NCBI GenBank assembly: GCA_040902855.1
Contig: JBBDWN010000166.1
Span: 1 to 12,944 of the forward strand
From: DATHWB01 sp040902855
GTDB taxonomy: Bacteria > Actinomycetota > Acidimicrobiia > Spongiisociales > ZC4RG35
Reading direction: 5' to 3'
Length of the DNA stretch: 12,944 nucleotides
Position 1 is the stretch's first letter. The number at the start of each line of letters is the position of its first letter. Below, piece after piece: positions 1 through 6,264 of the stretch. The position numbers and the translations under genes were made by a program. The notes under the pieces are model-generated. The model made no database searches and was not told the DNA's origin. It saw only the letters and a program-made list of their open reading frames with translations.

Positions 1-162
1 GACGATGCGGTGTTCATGGAGGCGACCATGGGGATGGCCGGGTTGACCGTGGACGCCTACCGGTATCCGGGGACCTCTCACTTCTTCTTCGAGCGCGACC
101 GGAGCGAGCACGACCCGGAGGCCGCCAGCGTCGCCTGGGACCGGATGATCGCGTTCCTCTGA
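1..162 (+). CDS. Dienelactone hydrolase family protein, C-terminal fragment
   Basis: This is the last 53 codons of a gene that enters from the left edge; it has no start here and stops with TGA at 160-162. The visible end reads AYRYPGTSHFFFERDRSEHD and then an Ala/Trp-rich helix ending in DRMIAFL. This matches the C-terminus of small dienelactone-hydrolase-like alpha/beta hydrolases, in which the histidine of a G-x-x-H-x-F segment completes the Cys/Ser-Asp-His triad; here that would be the His of GTSHFFF. The nucleophile and aspartate lie outside the window, so catalytic competence and substrate cannot be judged. It converges on the MOSC gene, whose stop is only 14 bp away. Another alpha/beta hydrolase subfamily is possible. 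Confidence 0.75.
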   Translation, partial: DDAVFMEATMGMAGLTVDAYRYPGTSHFFFERDRSEHDPEAASVAWDRMIAFL

Positions 163-176
163 GGTCGCTCCGGTCG

Positions 177-644
177 TCAGCCCTCTCCGACCCGAACCGG
201 GTCACCGACCCGGATGGTGCCGCCTGTCGTCACCGAGGTGTACATCCGGCTCCAGCCCGGATGCCGTTCGTGGCTCATCCGCCTGAAGTTCCGTTCGAGA
301 AACCAGGCTGCGTTGGTCGAGCAGGGCGCGGCGGCCGCGGTCACAGGAGCAACGACCGAATCTCCGATCGACAACGTCGTCCCGGGGACGACGAGGGTCC
401 AGTCGAGTCCGGCCACAGTGATGTTCTCACCGGCGTACCCGGGACCGATCGGATGACCTTCCGCCTGGAGGGCTTCGATGACCTCCAGCGACCACACGCA
501 CAGCGCCTGGTGGGGATGGCCGTGGTGGATCTTGTCGGTGTGGTCGTCACCGACGATCCCGCGCACGGCGATCTCGGCGTTATCCACCGGCAATTTGGGG
601 ACGCCTCCCGGGGAGATGCTGATCTGATGGATGCGGCCGGTCAA
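177..644 (-). CDS. MOSC domain-containing protein (possible molybdenum-cofactor sulfur carrier)
   Basis: A 155-residue protein that is essentially one MOSC domain. Visible features are the His-rich turn HHGHPHQAL (about residues 40-48), GENI (72-75), the PGTTLSIGD strand-turn (88-95) and the conserved Cys in APCS (Cys108), which in this fold is thought to carry sulfur or contact the cofactor. MOSC domains occur at the C-terminus of eukaryotic Mo-cofactor sulfurases and in bacterial YiiM/YcbX-type proteins. The start is TTG at 644-642; it shares four bases (TTGA) with the stop of the upstream PLP enzyme, which implies translational coupling. A GGGAG Shine-Dalgarno-like stretch lies about 10 nt upstream, inside the preceding gene. 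No other start keeps the N-terminal strand. A role in cofactor sulfuration is inferred from the pairing; a YiiM-like detoxification role is the main alternative. Confidence 0.88.
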   Translation of the reverse strand: MTGRIHQISISPGGVPKLPVDNAEIAVRGIVGDDHTDKIHHGHPHQALCVWSLEVIEALQAEGHPIGPGYAGENITVAGLDWTLVVPGTTLSIGDSVVAPVTAAAAPCSTNAAWFLERNFRRMSHERHPGWSRMYTSVTTGGTIRVGDPVRVGEG

Positions 645-2302
645 GAGATCTCGGCTCCCGTAGGAAACCAGCGCAGCTCCTCGGCGGTGGTATCCAGTGT
701 CGAGGTGTCACATTCCGTCGGGTGGGCGGCAGCGTCGGTGAGGATGTCTTCGGCCTCCGCCAGATGATGGGTATACGAGTCGACTCCTGCAGTGAGCGGA
801 CCGTCGAGCCTCTCACCAGTGGCGAAGTCCAGATCTGCGAGTGACATCGGGGGTGTCGGTACGCCGTCGCGGTGTCGCCAGGTGCCGGTTGCGATCTCGA
901 ACTCGTAGCGAGGGAGGAGGGCCCATCCGAGCCGGGCGGCGAGCCGCACGGACTCGACGATGTAGTCGAACTCGTCCTCGCCGATGAAGTAGTTGAAGTT
1001 GACCCGCACCCAGCCGGGCTTGATCACCTCGCAACCTTTGGCGATCTCGGCCTCGTAGCGATGGCTCGTGTCGAGGTCGATCCCGAGCAGCCGGTGCCCG
1101 TACGGCCCCGCACACGAACATCCGCCCCGCGCCTGGATGCCGAAGAGGTCGTTGAGCAGGGCGACGACGTAGTTGTGATGCAGGAAACGATCTCCATGCC
1201 GAATCACGAAGGACACGATCGACAGCCGCTCTGCCTCAGGATTGCCCAGGATCTTGATGTTCGGTTCGTCCTGCCATGAGGCGATCGCCCGCCGGATGAA
1301 GGACTCTTCGCGGTCCCGGATCAGCTCAGGTCCGACATCTTCCTTGAGCTTGAACACGAGGCCGCAGCGGATCGACTCGATGATGGCCGGAGTGCCGCCC
1401 TCTTCACGGTGCTCCGGGTCCGAGAGGTACCGATGTTCCTCGGGATTCACGTACGCGACGGTCCCGCCGCCGGGAACCGAGGGCACCCGATTCGTGAGGA
1501 GATCGCGCCGAACGATGAGTAGGCCTGGTGTGCCGGGTCCCCCGATGAACTTGTGGGGTGAGACGAATATGGCGTCCTTGTAGTCGTCTCCGTGAGTCGA
1601 CGGAGAGCGCATCTCGATTCCGACGTACGGCGCGGCGGCGGCGAAGTCCCAGAAGCTCAGAGCACCGTGGCGGTGGAGAAGCGAGGCGATCGCCGTCGTG
1701 TCCGAGATGATGCCGGTCACGTTGGAAGCGGCCGAGAAAGAGCCGATGCGAAGCGGCCGGTCGGCATGTGCCAGGAGCTGCTTTTTGAGATCGGCGAGAT
1801 CGATGTGCCCGTCGGCGTCCTCGGCGATTTCGACGACATCGGCGATCGACTCTCTCCAGGGAAGTTCGTTCGAGTGATGCTCGTACGGCCCGACGAAGAC
1901 CACCGGCCGTTCATCCGCCGGGATGTGGTCGGAGAGGTGGTAGCGGTCATCGAGTTCGGCGGGAATGCGGAGACCGAGAATGGTGATGAGTCGATCGATG
2001 GCCCCTGTCGAACCCGAACCGGCGAAGATCACGGCGTGTTCGGTACCGGCGCCGACACACCGCCGAACGATGTCTCTCGCCTCTTCGCGGAAGCGGGTGG
2101 TCTGCAGTCCGGTTCCCGACGTTTCTGTGTGCGTGTTGGCGTAGAGGGGGAGGACGTGGCTCCTGAGATAGTCCTCGATGAATGTGAGCGACCGACCGGA
2201 CGCGGTGTAGTCGGCGTAGGTGACCCGCCGGACACCGAACGGTGTCATGACAGCGGTGTCGCTTCCGATCACCGACTCCCGAACCTTGGCGATCAAGTCC
2301 AT
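641..2302 (-). CDS. Class V aminotransferase / cysteine desulfurase-like PLP enzyme
   Basis: About 553 residues from ATG at 2302; an in-frame TTG at 2311 would add three, and neither has a clear ribosome site. Fold-type-I landmarks, numbered from the TTG: AGSGSTGAID (97-106, phosphate-binding turn), YEHHSNELPW (143-152, His over the PLP ring), FWDFAAAAPY with Asp222, SPHKFIGGPGTPG with Schiff-base Lys254, and ARGGCSCAGPYGH with Cys398 and Cys400 where NifS/SufS enzymes keep their persulfide cysteine. The desulfurase-like part ends near residue 460. A C-terminal extension of about 95 residues of unknown role follows, making it longer than the usual 400. Its 3' end overlaps the MOSC start, and its 5' end is 9-18 bp after the LysR stop. 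Cysteine desulfurase is the likeliest activity; selenocysteine lyase or another class-V reaction is possible. Confidence 0.88.
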   Translation of the reverse strand: MDLIAKVRESVIGSDTAVMTPFGVRRVTYADYTASGRSLTFIEDYLRSHVLPLYANTHTETSGTGLQTTRFREEARDIVRRCVGAGTEHAVIFAGSGSTGAIDRLITILGLRIPAELDDRYHLSDHIPADERPVVFVGPYEHHSNELPWRESIADVVEIAEDADGHIDLADLKKQLLAHADRPLRIGSFSAASNVTGIISDTTAIASLLHRHGALSFWDFAAAAPYVGIEMRSPSTHGDDYKDAIFVSPHKFIGGPGTPGLLIVRRDLLTNRVPSVPGGGTVAYVNPEEHRYLSDPEHREEGGTPAIIESIRCGLVFKLKEDVGPELIRDREESFIRRAIASWQDEPNIKILGNPEAERLSIVSFVIRHGDRFLHHNYVVALLNDLFGIQARGGCSCAGPYGHRLLGIDLDTSHRYEAEIAKGCEVIKPGWVRVNFNYFIGEDEFDYIVESVRLAARLGWALLPRYEFEIATGTWRHRDGVPTPPMSLADLDFATGERLDGPLTAGVDSYTHHLAEAEDILTDAAAHPTECDTSTLDTTAEELRWFPTGAEIS

Positions 2303-2320
2303 GGCAGCCAAGGCTATCGG

Positions 2321-3229
2321 TCAGCCGGCCATGGCGAGCGAGCGCTGGTGTTCCGCGACTTCCTCACCGGCCGCCAACAGTTCGGTCATGACCGCCGCAA
2401 TGGCGGGCCGTTCCATCGTCCCCGGACGGGTGTTGGCGTAGACCGTGCGGGTCGCTCCTGGCAGGAGGATGAGCCGGACTCCTTCTGGTGGCCGGATGAC
2501 ACCGAGCCGGGGCAGGATTCCGACGCAGAGGCCGGCCGCAACCACGCTGAGGGTCACCTCGTTGTCATCGGAGTGGAAGCGCACGTCGGGTTCGAAGCCC
2601 GCTTCGGCACACACGCCTCGCACGTTTCTTCCGCAGTCCGTGGTGGGCGGGGCAACGACCCACATCTCATTCTCTGCGTCCCGCATCGATTGCACCGCGC
2701 TGTCGGTTGGAACGGCGAGGAACACCGGCTCGACCAGAACGTCCTTGCGGTCGAACCGCCCCTCGTCACGCTTCGGGACGTTGGAGTACTGCTGTCCGAG
2801 GGCGATGTCGATGACCCCGAGGTCGAGGTCGCGCATGAGGTGGTACTCGTACTGGATGAAGTGCGCTTCGAGTGTCGGGCGGTTGCGGTGGAGCGCGGTG
2901 AATGCCCGGGGGACGATGGTCGATCCGATCGACTGGAAGGAGCCGACGCGTACGGGTCCGATGGCGAGTTCGCCTGCCAGTTCGACGGCCGCTTCGGCCC
3001 GATCCACCGCAGAGAACACCTCGGTGGAGGCCCGCACCAGTGCCTCGCCGGCGGGAGTGAGGATCACGTTGCGGCCCTGACGTTCGAGTAGCGGCGTGCC
3101 CATCTCGTTCTCGAGCACTGACAGCTGCTGGGAGACAGCGGAGGGGGTGTAGCCGAGGGCTTCGGCAGCAGCGCTGATGGTGCCGCGCGCCGCCACCTCG
3201 CGGAGGAACTGGAGTCGCTTCAAATCCAT
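2321..3229 (-). CDS. LysR family transcriptional regulator
   Basis: A 302-residue protein of normal LysR length. Residues 1-60 form the winged helix-turn-helix (LKRLQFLREVAARGTISAAA, then the recognition helix in TPSAVSQQLSVLE, then the wing LTPAGEALV). Residues about 90-295 form the periplasmic-binding-protein-like effector domain, opening with PVRVGSFQSIGSTIVP and containing SVVAAGLCVGILP. The ATG at 3229 has AGGA 7 nt upstream and gives the canonical N-terminus, so the start is secure. It is the first gene of a minus-strand cluster with the PLP enzyme and MOSC genes. Because it is in the same transcription unit rather than divergent from it, it may autoregulate and set expression of both downstream genes; that is inference. 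The effector ligand cannot be read from sequence. Confidence 0.95.
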   Translation of the reverse strand: MDLKRLQFLREVAARGTISAAAEALGYTPSAVSQQLSVLENEMGTPLLERQGRNVILTPAGEALVRASTEVFSAVDRAEAAVELAGELAIGPVRVGSFQSIGSTIVPRAFTALHRNRPTLEAHFIQYEYHLMRDLDLGVIDIALGQQYSNVPKRDEGRFDRKDVLVEPVFLAVPTDSAVQSMRDAENEMWVVAPPTTDCGRNVRGVCAEAGFEPDVRFHSDDNEVTLSVVAAGLCVGILPRLGVIRPPEGVRLILLPGATRTVYANTRPGTMERPAIAAVMTELLAAGEEVAEHQRSLAMAG

Positions 3230-3325
3230 GTAGCAATCCTACATGATCGCATCAGAAAGATTCGCTGGAACTGAAGAGTGTCATGGTCGAAGATGAGAGC
3301 AGTCAACCATGAATTGGAGTCCCCG
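3230..3325. promoter_or_regulatory. Divergent intergenic region with short inverted repeats near the LysR start
   Basis: This 96-bp gap separates the minus-strand LysR cluster from the plus-strand 61-aa gene and must hold promoters for both. Directly before the LysR ATG there are two short dyads: GTAG-CAATC-CTAC (3230-3242) and TGAT-CGC-ATCA (3244-3254). LysR proteins usually bind T-N11-A dyads near their own promoter; these are spaced more tightly (T-N9-A), so an operator role is only suggested. No convincing -35/-10 pair was found in either direction. Confidence 0.3.
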
Positions 3326-3511
3326 ATGTCATCCATCGTCGACCACCGCTCCGGTTCGCACGAGATCGTGCCGGGATCCTCGGTCGTCTCGTCGCACGCC
3401 ACGAGCCAAGGCCTCATCATCTATTACCGCAAGGACGACGGCACGCTCGGTGTCATGCTCGAACCTCGCCCCGTGATGCCCAAGCAGGTCATACTCGACC
3501 GCAGCGCGTGA
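3326..3511 (+). CDS. Small hypothetical protein (61 aa)
   Basis: A short open frame with ATG at 3326 preceded by GGAG 8 nt upstream, encoding 61 residues; an in-frame ATG at 3278 lacks such a site. The N-terminal third is Ser/His-rich and polar (SIVDHRSGSHEIV), followed by SQGLIIYYRKDDGTLGVML, which could form a beta hairpin, and a basic tail PKQVILDRS. There is no signal peptide, membrane segment or metal motif, and I do not recognise a family. Its TGA overlaps the GTG start of the next gene (GTGA at 3508-3511), which supports real translation and coupling to the membrane protein. Function is unknown. Confidence 0.55.
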   Translation: MSSIVDHRSGSHEIVPGSSVVSSHATSQGLIIYYRKDDGTLGVMLEPRPVMPKQVILDRSA

Positions 3512-4137
3512 TCACCTACCGTCCAGGAGCCATGTTCATACGTGCCCCCTGGCCGGTGGTCCGTGCCCGGTTCCCGCGCCTCCTCCTCGGGCTGTTCCTC
3601 TTCGGAGCGGGCAGCGCCCTCCAGGTGCAGGCCAATCTCGGGCTCTCCCCCTGGGAAGTCCTGCACCAGGGGATCGCGGCACGGACCCCTCTGTCCATCG
3701 GTATCGCCAGCATCGTCGTGAGTTTCGGGGTGCTGTTGCTCTGGATACCGCTCCGCCAGGCGCTCGGCGTCGGCACCGTGACCAATGCCGTGATGATCGG
3801 CCTGTTCATCGACCTCGTGATCTTTCTGGTGCCGGTGCCCGGGACGCTGGTGATGCGCTGGGTTCTCCTGGTCGGTGGGATCCTGCTCGTCGGAATCGGC
3901 AGCGGGTTCTACATCGGCGTGCATCTCGGACCCGGCCCGCGTGACGGACTGATGACCGGGATCGCCCGTCGCGGTCCCTCGCTGCGGCTCGCCCGGACCG
4001 GGGTCGAAGGGTCGGCCTTGGTGATCGGATGGCTGTTGGGTGGCACCGTCGGTGTCGGCACCGTCCTGTTCTCCCTCACCATCGGACCGATCGTGCAGTT
4101 CTTCCTCCCCCGGCTCGAGGTCCCGGTCGCCGCCTGA
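3508..4137 (+). CDS. YczE/YyaS/YitT-type integral membrane protein
   Basis: A 209-residue hydrophobic protein with about five membrane segments (roughly 24-42, 63-81, 91-110, 116-137 and 169-200). Family-like motifs are ANLGLSPWEVLHQGI (42-56) and LGPGPRDGLMTGIARRG (140-156), the latter typical of the YczE-like family, followed by RTGVEGSALVIGWLLGGTVGVGT. The molecular role of this family is not established; a transport-related role is often assumed. The GTG start at 3508 overlaps the preceding stop. An ATG at 3532 (201 aa) is an alternative: AGGAG lies just 2 nt before it, which is too close for a normal ribosome site. The polymerase gene starts 23 bp downstream on the same strand, so co-transcription is possible, though no functional link is evident. 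Confidence 0.85.
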   Translation: MITYRPGAMFIRAPWPVVRARFPRLLLGLFLFGAGSALQVQANLGLSPWEVLHQGIAARTPLSIGIASIVVSFGVLLLWIPLRQALGVGTVTNAVMIGLFIDLVIFLVPVPGTLVMRWVLLVGGILLVGIGSGFYIGVHLGPGPRDGLMTGIARRGPSLRLARTGVEGSALVIGWLLGGTVGVGTVLFSLTIGPIVQFFLPRLEVPVAA

Positions 4138-4160
4138 CCGTTCGTGGTAGAAACGCGGTT

Positions 4161-5171
4161 GTGGCATCGAACGAGACCACCGTCGAAGTCGGGGGAGAGT
4201 CGGTCAGGATCTCTTCGCCCGATCGCGTCGTCTTTCCCGAACGAGGGTGGACGAAGATGGCGGTCGTCGAACACTTCCTCACGGTCGCCGACGGAGCCGC
4301 CCGTGGGATCCGAGACCGGCCAACGATGCTCAAGAGGTACATGAAGGGCGTTGGCCAGCCGCCCGTGTACCACAAGCGGGCCGCCGCCAACACCCCCTTC
4401 AAGACGATTCAGATCCGCTTTCCCAGCCAGCGGCCGGGCGTCATGAACGTCCCGATGGGTCCCGCAGACGTCATCCGGCTCGTCCAACTGGGCTGTCTCG
4501 ACTTTCACCCCTGGCCGGTGCGATCCGACGACATCGACCATCCCGACGAACTGCGGGTCGACTTCGATCCCACCCCTGGGTTCGGGTTCGACGATGTCCG
4601 GAAGGCGGTGACAGCCGCCAAAGACCTGTTCGACGAGCTGGGAATGACGGCCTGGCCGAAGACGTCCGGGAGCCGCGGCATTCACGTGTACGTCCGGCTC
4701 GAGCCCATCTGGGATTTCATCCAGGTGCGACGGGCGGTTCTCGCGTTTGCACGAGAACTGGAACGTCGCCTGCCCGACCTCGTGACGACCAAGTGGTGGA
4801 AGGAGGAGCGCACCGGCGTGTTCATCGACTTCAACCAGATGGCCAGGGACAAGACCGTCTCGTCGGCCTACGGGGTTAGACCGACGGGTCTTGTCAGTGC
4901 GCCGTTCCGCTGGGACGAGTTGGATGACGTCGAACTGGAGGACTTCCCGATGGACCGTTTCGGATCTGAACGGTACGCACTGGTGGGCGACCTCACCGAC
5001 GGTATCGACGAGGCACCGAGCCGTATCGACACCCTGCTCGAGTGGGTCGTGCGCGATCACACCGAACACGGCCTCGGCGATGCACCGTGGCCGCCGCACT
5101 ATCCCAAACAGCCAGGGGAACCACCGAGGGTCGCACCGTCCAAGCAGAGGAAGCCGGACGACGAATACTGA
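4161..5171 (+). CDS. Stand-alone LigD-type primase-polymerase domain protein (PolDom / Prim-Pol)
   Basis: A 336-residue protein with an archaeo-eukaryotic-primase-like polymerase domain of the bacterial LigD type and no ligase or nuclease domain attached. Catalytic landmarks: VDFDP (Asp134, Asp136, metal ligands), TSGSRGIHVYV (Ser169 to His175, nucleotide binding), and VFIDFNQMARDKTVSSAYGV with Asp223 as the third carboxylate. WWKEERTG, SAPFRWDEL and the N-terminal LKRYMKG segment are also family-typical. Such enzymes fill short gaps and add ribonucleotides in end joining or excision repair. GTG at 4161 is chosen because residues upstream of it fall in the preceding gene and do not resemble the family; the ribosome site is weak. 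The C-terminal tail (KQPGE to KPDDEY) is charged and probably disordered. It converges on proC across the assembly gap; a LigC-type ligase lies 1.1 kb further on. Confidence 0.92.
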   Translation: MASNETTVEVGGESVRISSPDRVVFPERGWTKMAVVEHFLTVADGAARGIRDRPTMLKRYMKGVGQPPVYHKRAAANTPFKTIQIRFPSQRPGVMNVPMGPADVIRLVQLGCLDFHPWPVRSDDIDHPDELRVDFDPTPGFGFDDVRKAVTAAKDLFDELGMTAWPKTSGSRGIHVYVRLEPIWDFIQVRRAVLAFARELERRLPDLVTTKWWKEERTGVFIDFNQMARDKTVSSAYGVRPTGLVSAPFRWDELDDVELEDFPMDRFGSERYALVGDLTDGIDEAPSRIDTLLEWVVRDHTEHGLGDAPWPPHYPKQPGEPPRVAPSKQRKPDDEY

Positions 5172-5179
5172 GCGGCCCG

Positions 5180-5279
5180 NNNNNNNNNNNNNNNNNNNNN
5201 NNNNNNNNNNNNNNNNNNNNNNNNNNNNNNNNNNNNNNNNNNNNNNNNNNNNNNNNNNNNNNNNNNNNNNNNNNNNNNN
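5180..5279. other. Assembly gap (100 N)
   Basis: Exactly 100 consecutive N, the conventional placeholder for a scaffold gap of unknown true length. It lies between the converging 3' ends of the polymerase gene (stop at 5171) and proC (stop at 5296), and neither gene is interrupted. Nothing can be said about what it hides: it may be a few bases, a repeat, or one or more genes. Confidence 0.98.
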
Positions 5280-5295
5280 GCTCACAGCCCTGACG

Positions 5296-6099
5296 TCAGG
5301 ACCGTCCGAGTTCGACGCTGCGGTCTCGTGCCGCGGTGATGGCGCGGTCGAGGAGAACGCGAAATCCGCCTTCTTCCAGGATCGAGAGCGCGGCTGCCGT
5401 GGTGCCGTTGGGCGATGTCACTCGCTCTCGCAGCGTGGCCGCGTCGACCTCCGTCTCGGTCAGCATGCGTCCTGCTCCTCGCACCGTGGCATTGACGAGT
5501 ATTTCGGCGGTGTCCGCGTCGAGCCCGAGCTGCCGGGCGGCGGCTTGCATCGCCTCGGCAAGCAGAAAGACATACGCCGGTCCGCTTCCTGAGACGGCGG
5601 TGACTGCGTCGATCTGTGATTCGGGTACCTCCACCACGACACCGACCGCCCCGAGAACGGCTGCGGCCATTTCGAGATGGACCTGCTCGGCGTGGGCGCC
5701 GGCGGCGATGGCGGAGGCCCCTGAACCCAGCAGGGCCGGCGTGTTCGGCATCGCCCGTACGACCGGGACTCCCGGTAGTCGGCTCTCGTAGGTGGAAGTC
5801 GGTATTCCCGCCGCCACTGACAGCACCACCTGGCTCTGGACGACGGTGCCGGCGATGCGGTCCACGACAGCAGTGACGTGGTGCGGTTTCACGACGACTG
5901 CGATGACGTCCCGTCCGGCGATCGCCGCCGCCGAGTCCTCTGTCGTCACGATCCCGAGTTCGCTCGCGAGGTCGTCGAGCTTGTCAGATTCGGTGTCAGC
6001 CGCGGTCACGTCATCAGGCGCCCATCCTGCTCCCAGCAGTCCGCGGATGATCGCCTCACCCATCGCGCCGGCGCCGATCACGGCAACGGTCGGTTGCAT
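5296..6099 (-). CDS. proC: Pyrroline-5-carboxylate reductase
   Basis: A 267-residue enzyme of normal length for ProC, which reduces 1-pyrroline-5-carboxylate to proline with NAD(P)H in the cytoplasm. The N-terminus has the Rossmann motif VAVIGAGAMGEAI (about 5-17). Further family features are VVVKPHH, the VVRAMPNTPA segment, DAVTAVSGSGPAYVFLLAEAM, and the C-terminal ERVTSPNGTTAAALSILEEG signature that forms the substrate and dimer region. ATG at 6099 is preferred over longer frames because AAAGGA sits 5 nt upstream and the protein then begins at the Rossmann strand. The frame upstream of it runs through the palindromic repeat and is not coding. It reads away from the ligase gene; the 152 bp between them are mostly repeat. 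Confidence 0.96.
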   Translation of the reverse strand: MQPTVAVIGAGAMGEAIIRGLLGAGWAPDDVTAADTESDKLDDLASELGIVTTEDSAAAIAGRDVIAVVVKPHHVTAVVDRIAGTVVQSQVVLSVAAGIPTSTYESRLPGVPVVRAMPNTPALLGSGASAIAAGAHAEQVHLEMAAAVLGAVGVVVEVPESQIDAVTAVSGSGPAYVFLLAEAMQAAARQLGLDADTAEILVNATVRGAGRMLTETEVDAATLRERVTSPNGTTAAALSILEEGGFRVLLDRAITAARDRSVELGRS

Positions 6100-6104
6100 T
6101 CCGG

Positions 6105-6130
6105 TCCTTTCGTCGTCCGGGCCCAGTATC
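6105..6130 (-). promoter_or_regulatory. proC ribosome-binding site and possible -10 element
   Basis: On the minus strand, AAAGGA (6110-6105) lies 5 nt before the proC ATG and fixes the start. GATACT (6130-6125) resembles a -10 box, and transcription would begin about 18 nt before the ATG. No good -35 is seen at the expected distance, so the promoter part is tentative. It lies between proC and the edge of the palindromic repeat. Confidence 0.4.
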
Positions 6131-6147
6131 GCCGGGAGTCCATTCGT

Positions 6148-6264
6148 ACCCAGGGTTAGATCGGACGTGGGCGTCCGATCCAGCCCACGGAAGGGTTGGT
6201 CGCGCGGTGGAGCCGCCTTTCCGCGGGCCAGAAGGGACGTGGGAGTCCGATCTAACCCAGGGTT
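6148..6264. repeat. Palindromic intergenic repeat element, locus 1
   Basis: A 117-bp element built of nested inverted repeats. Its two ends are inverted copies of each other: 6148-6166 (ACCCAGGGTTAGATCGGAC) matches the reverse complement of 6245-6263 at 18 of 19 positions. Inside the left end is a perfect hairpin with 9-bp arms GATCGGACG / CGTCCGATC (6159-6167 and 6172-6180) and loop TGGG. A second inner dyad pairs CCCACGGAAGG (6184-6194) imperfectly with CCTTTCCGCGGG (6216-6227). Related sequence recurs at 12687-12769. The right end supplies the stop codon and last three sense codons of the downstream ligase gene. No transposase or coding potential is present. The layout resembles REP/BIME-type or MITE-like elements; which of these applies is not decided. 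Confidence 0.8.

Noticed and set aside
189..203. Hairpin GACCCG-AAC-CGGGTC as a terminator for the hydrolase gene
   Set aside because: It lies inside the MOSC coding sequence, has no T-tract, and such 6-bp stems are frequent by chance in high-GC DNA.
1592..3091. A 499-codon open frame on the plus strand, antisense to the PLP enzyme and LysR genes
   Set aside because: Its product is low-complexity in Arg, Gly, Asp and Val with no family features, and it spans two genes with clear motifs on the other strand. Long antisense frames are expected in high-GC DNA.
3909..5285. A long minus-strand frame opposite the polymerase and YczE genes
   Set aside because: It runs through the N gap, which removes stop codons artificially, and the opposite strand holds well-supported genes with catalytic motifs.
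6148..6264. CRISPR array or attachment site as an explanation of the repeats
   Set aside because: The copies are inverted and nested with no regular spacers, no cas gene, and no integrase or tRNA next to them.
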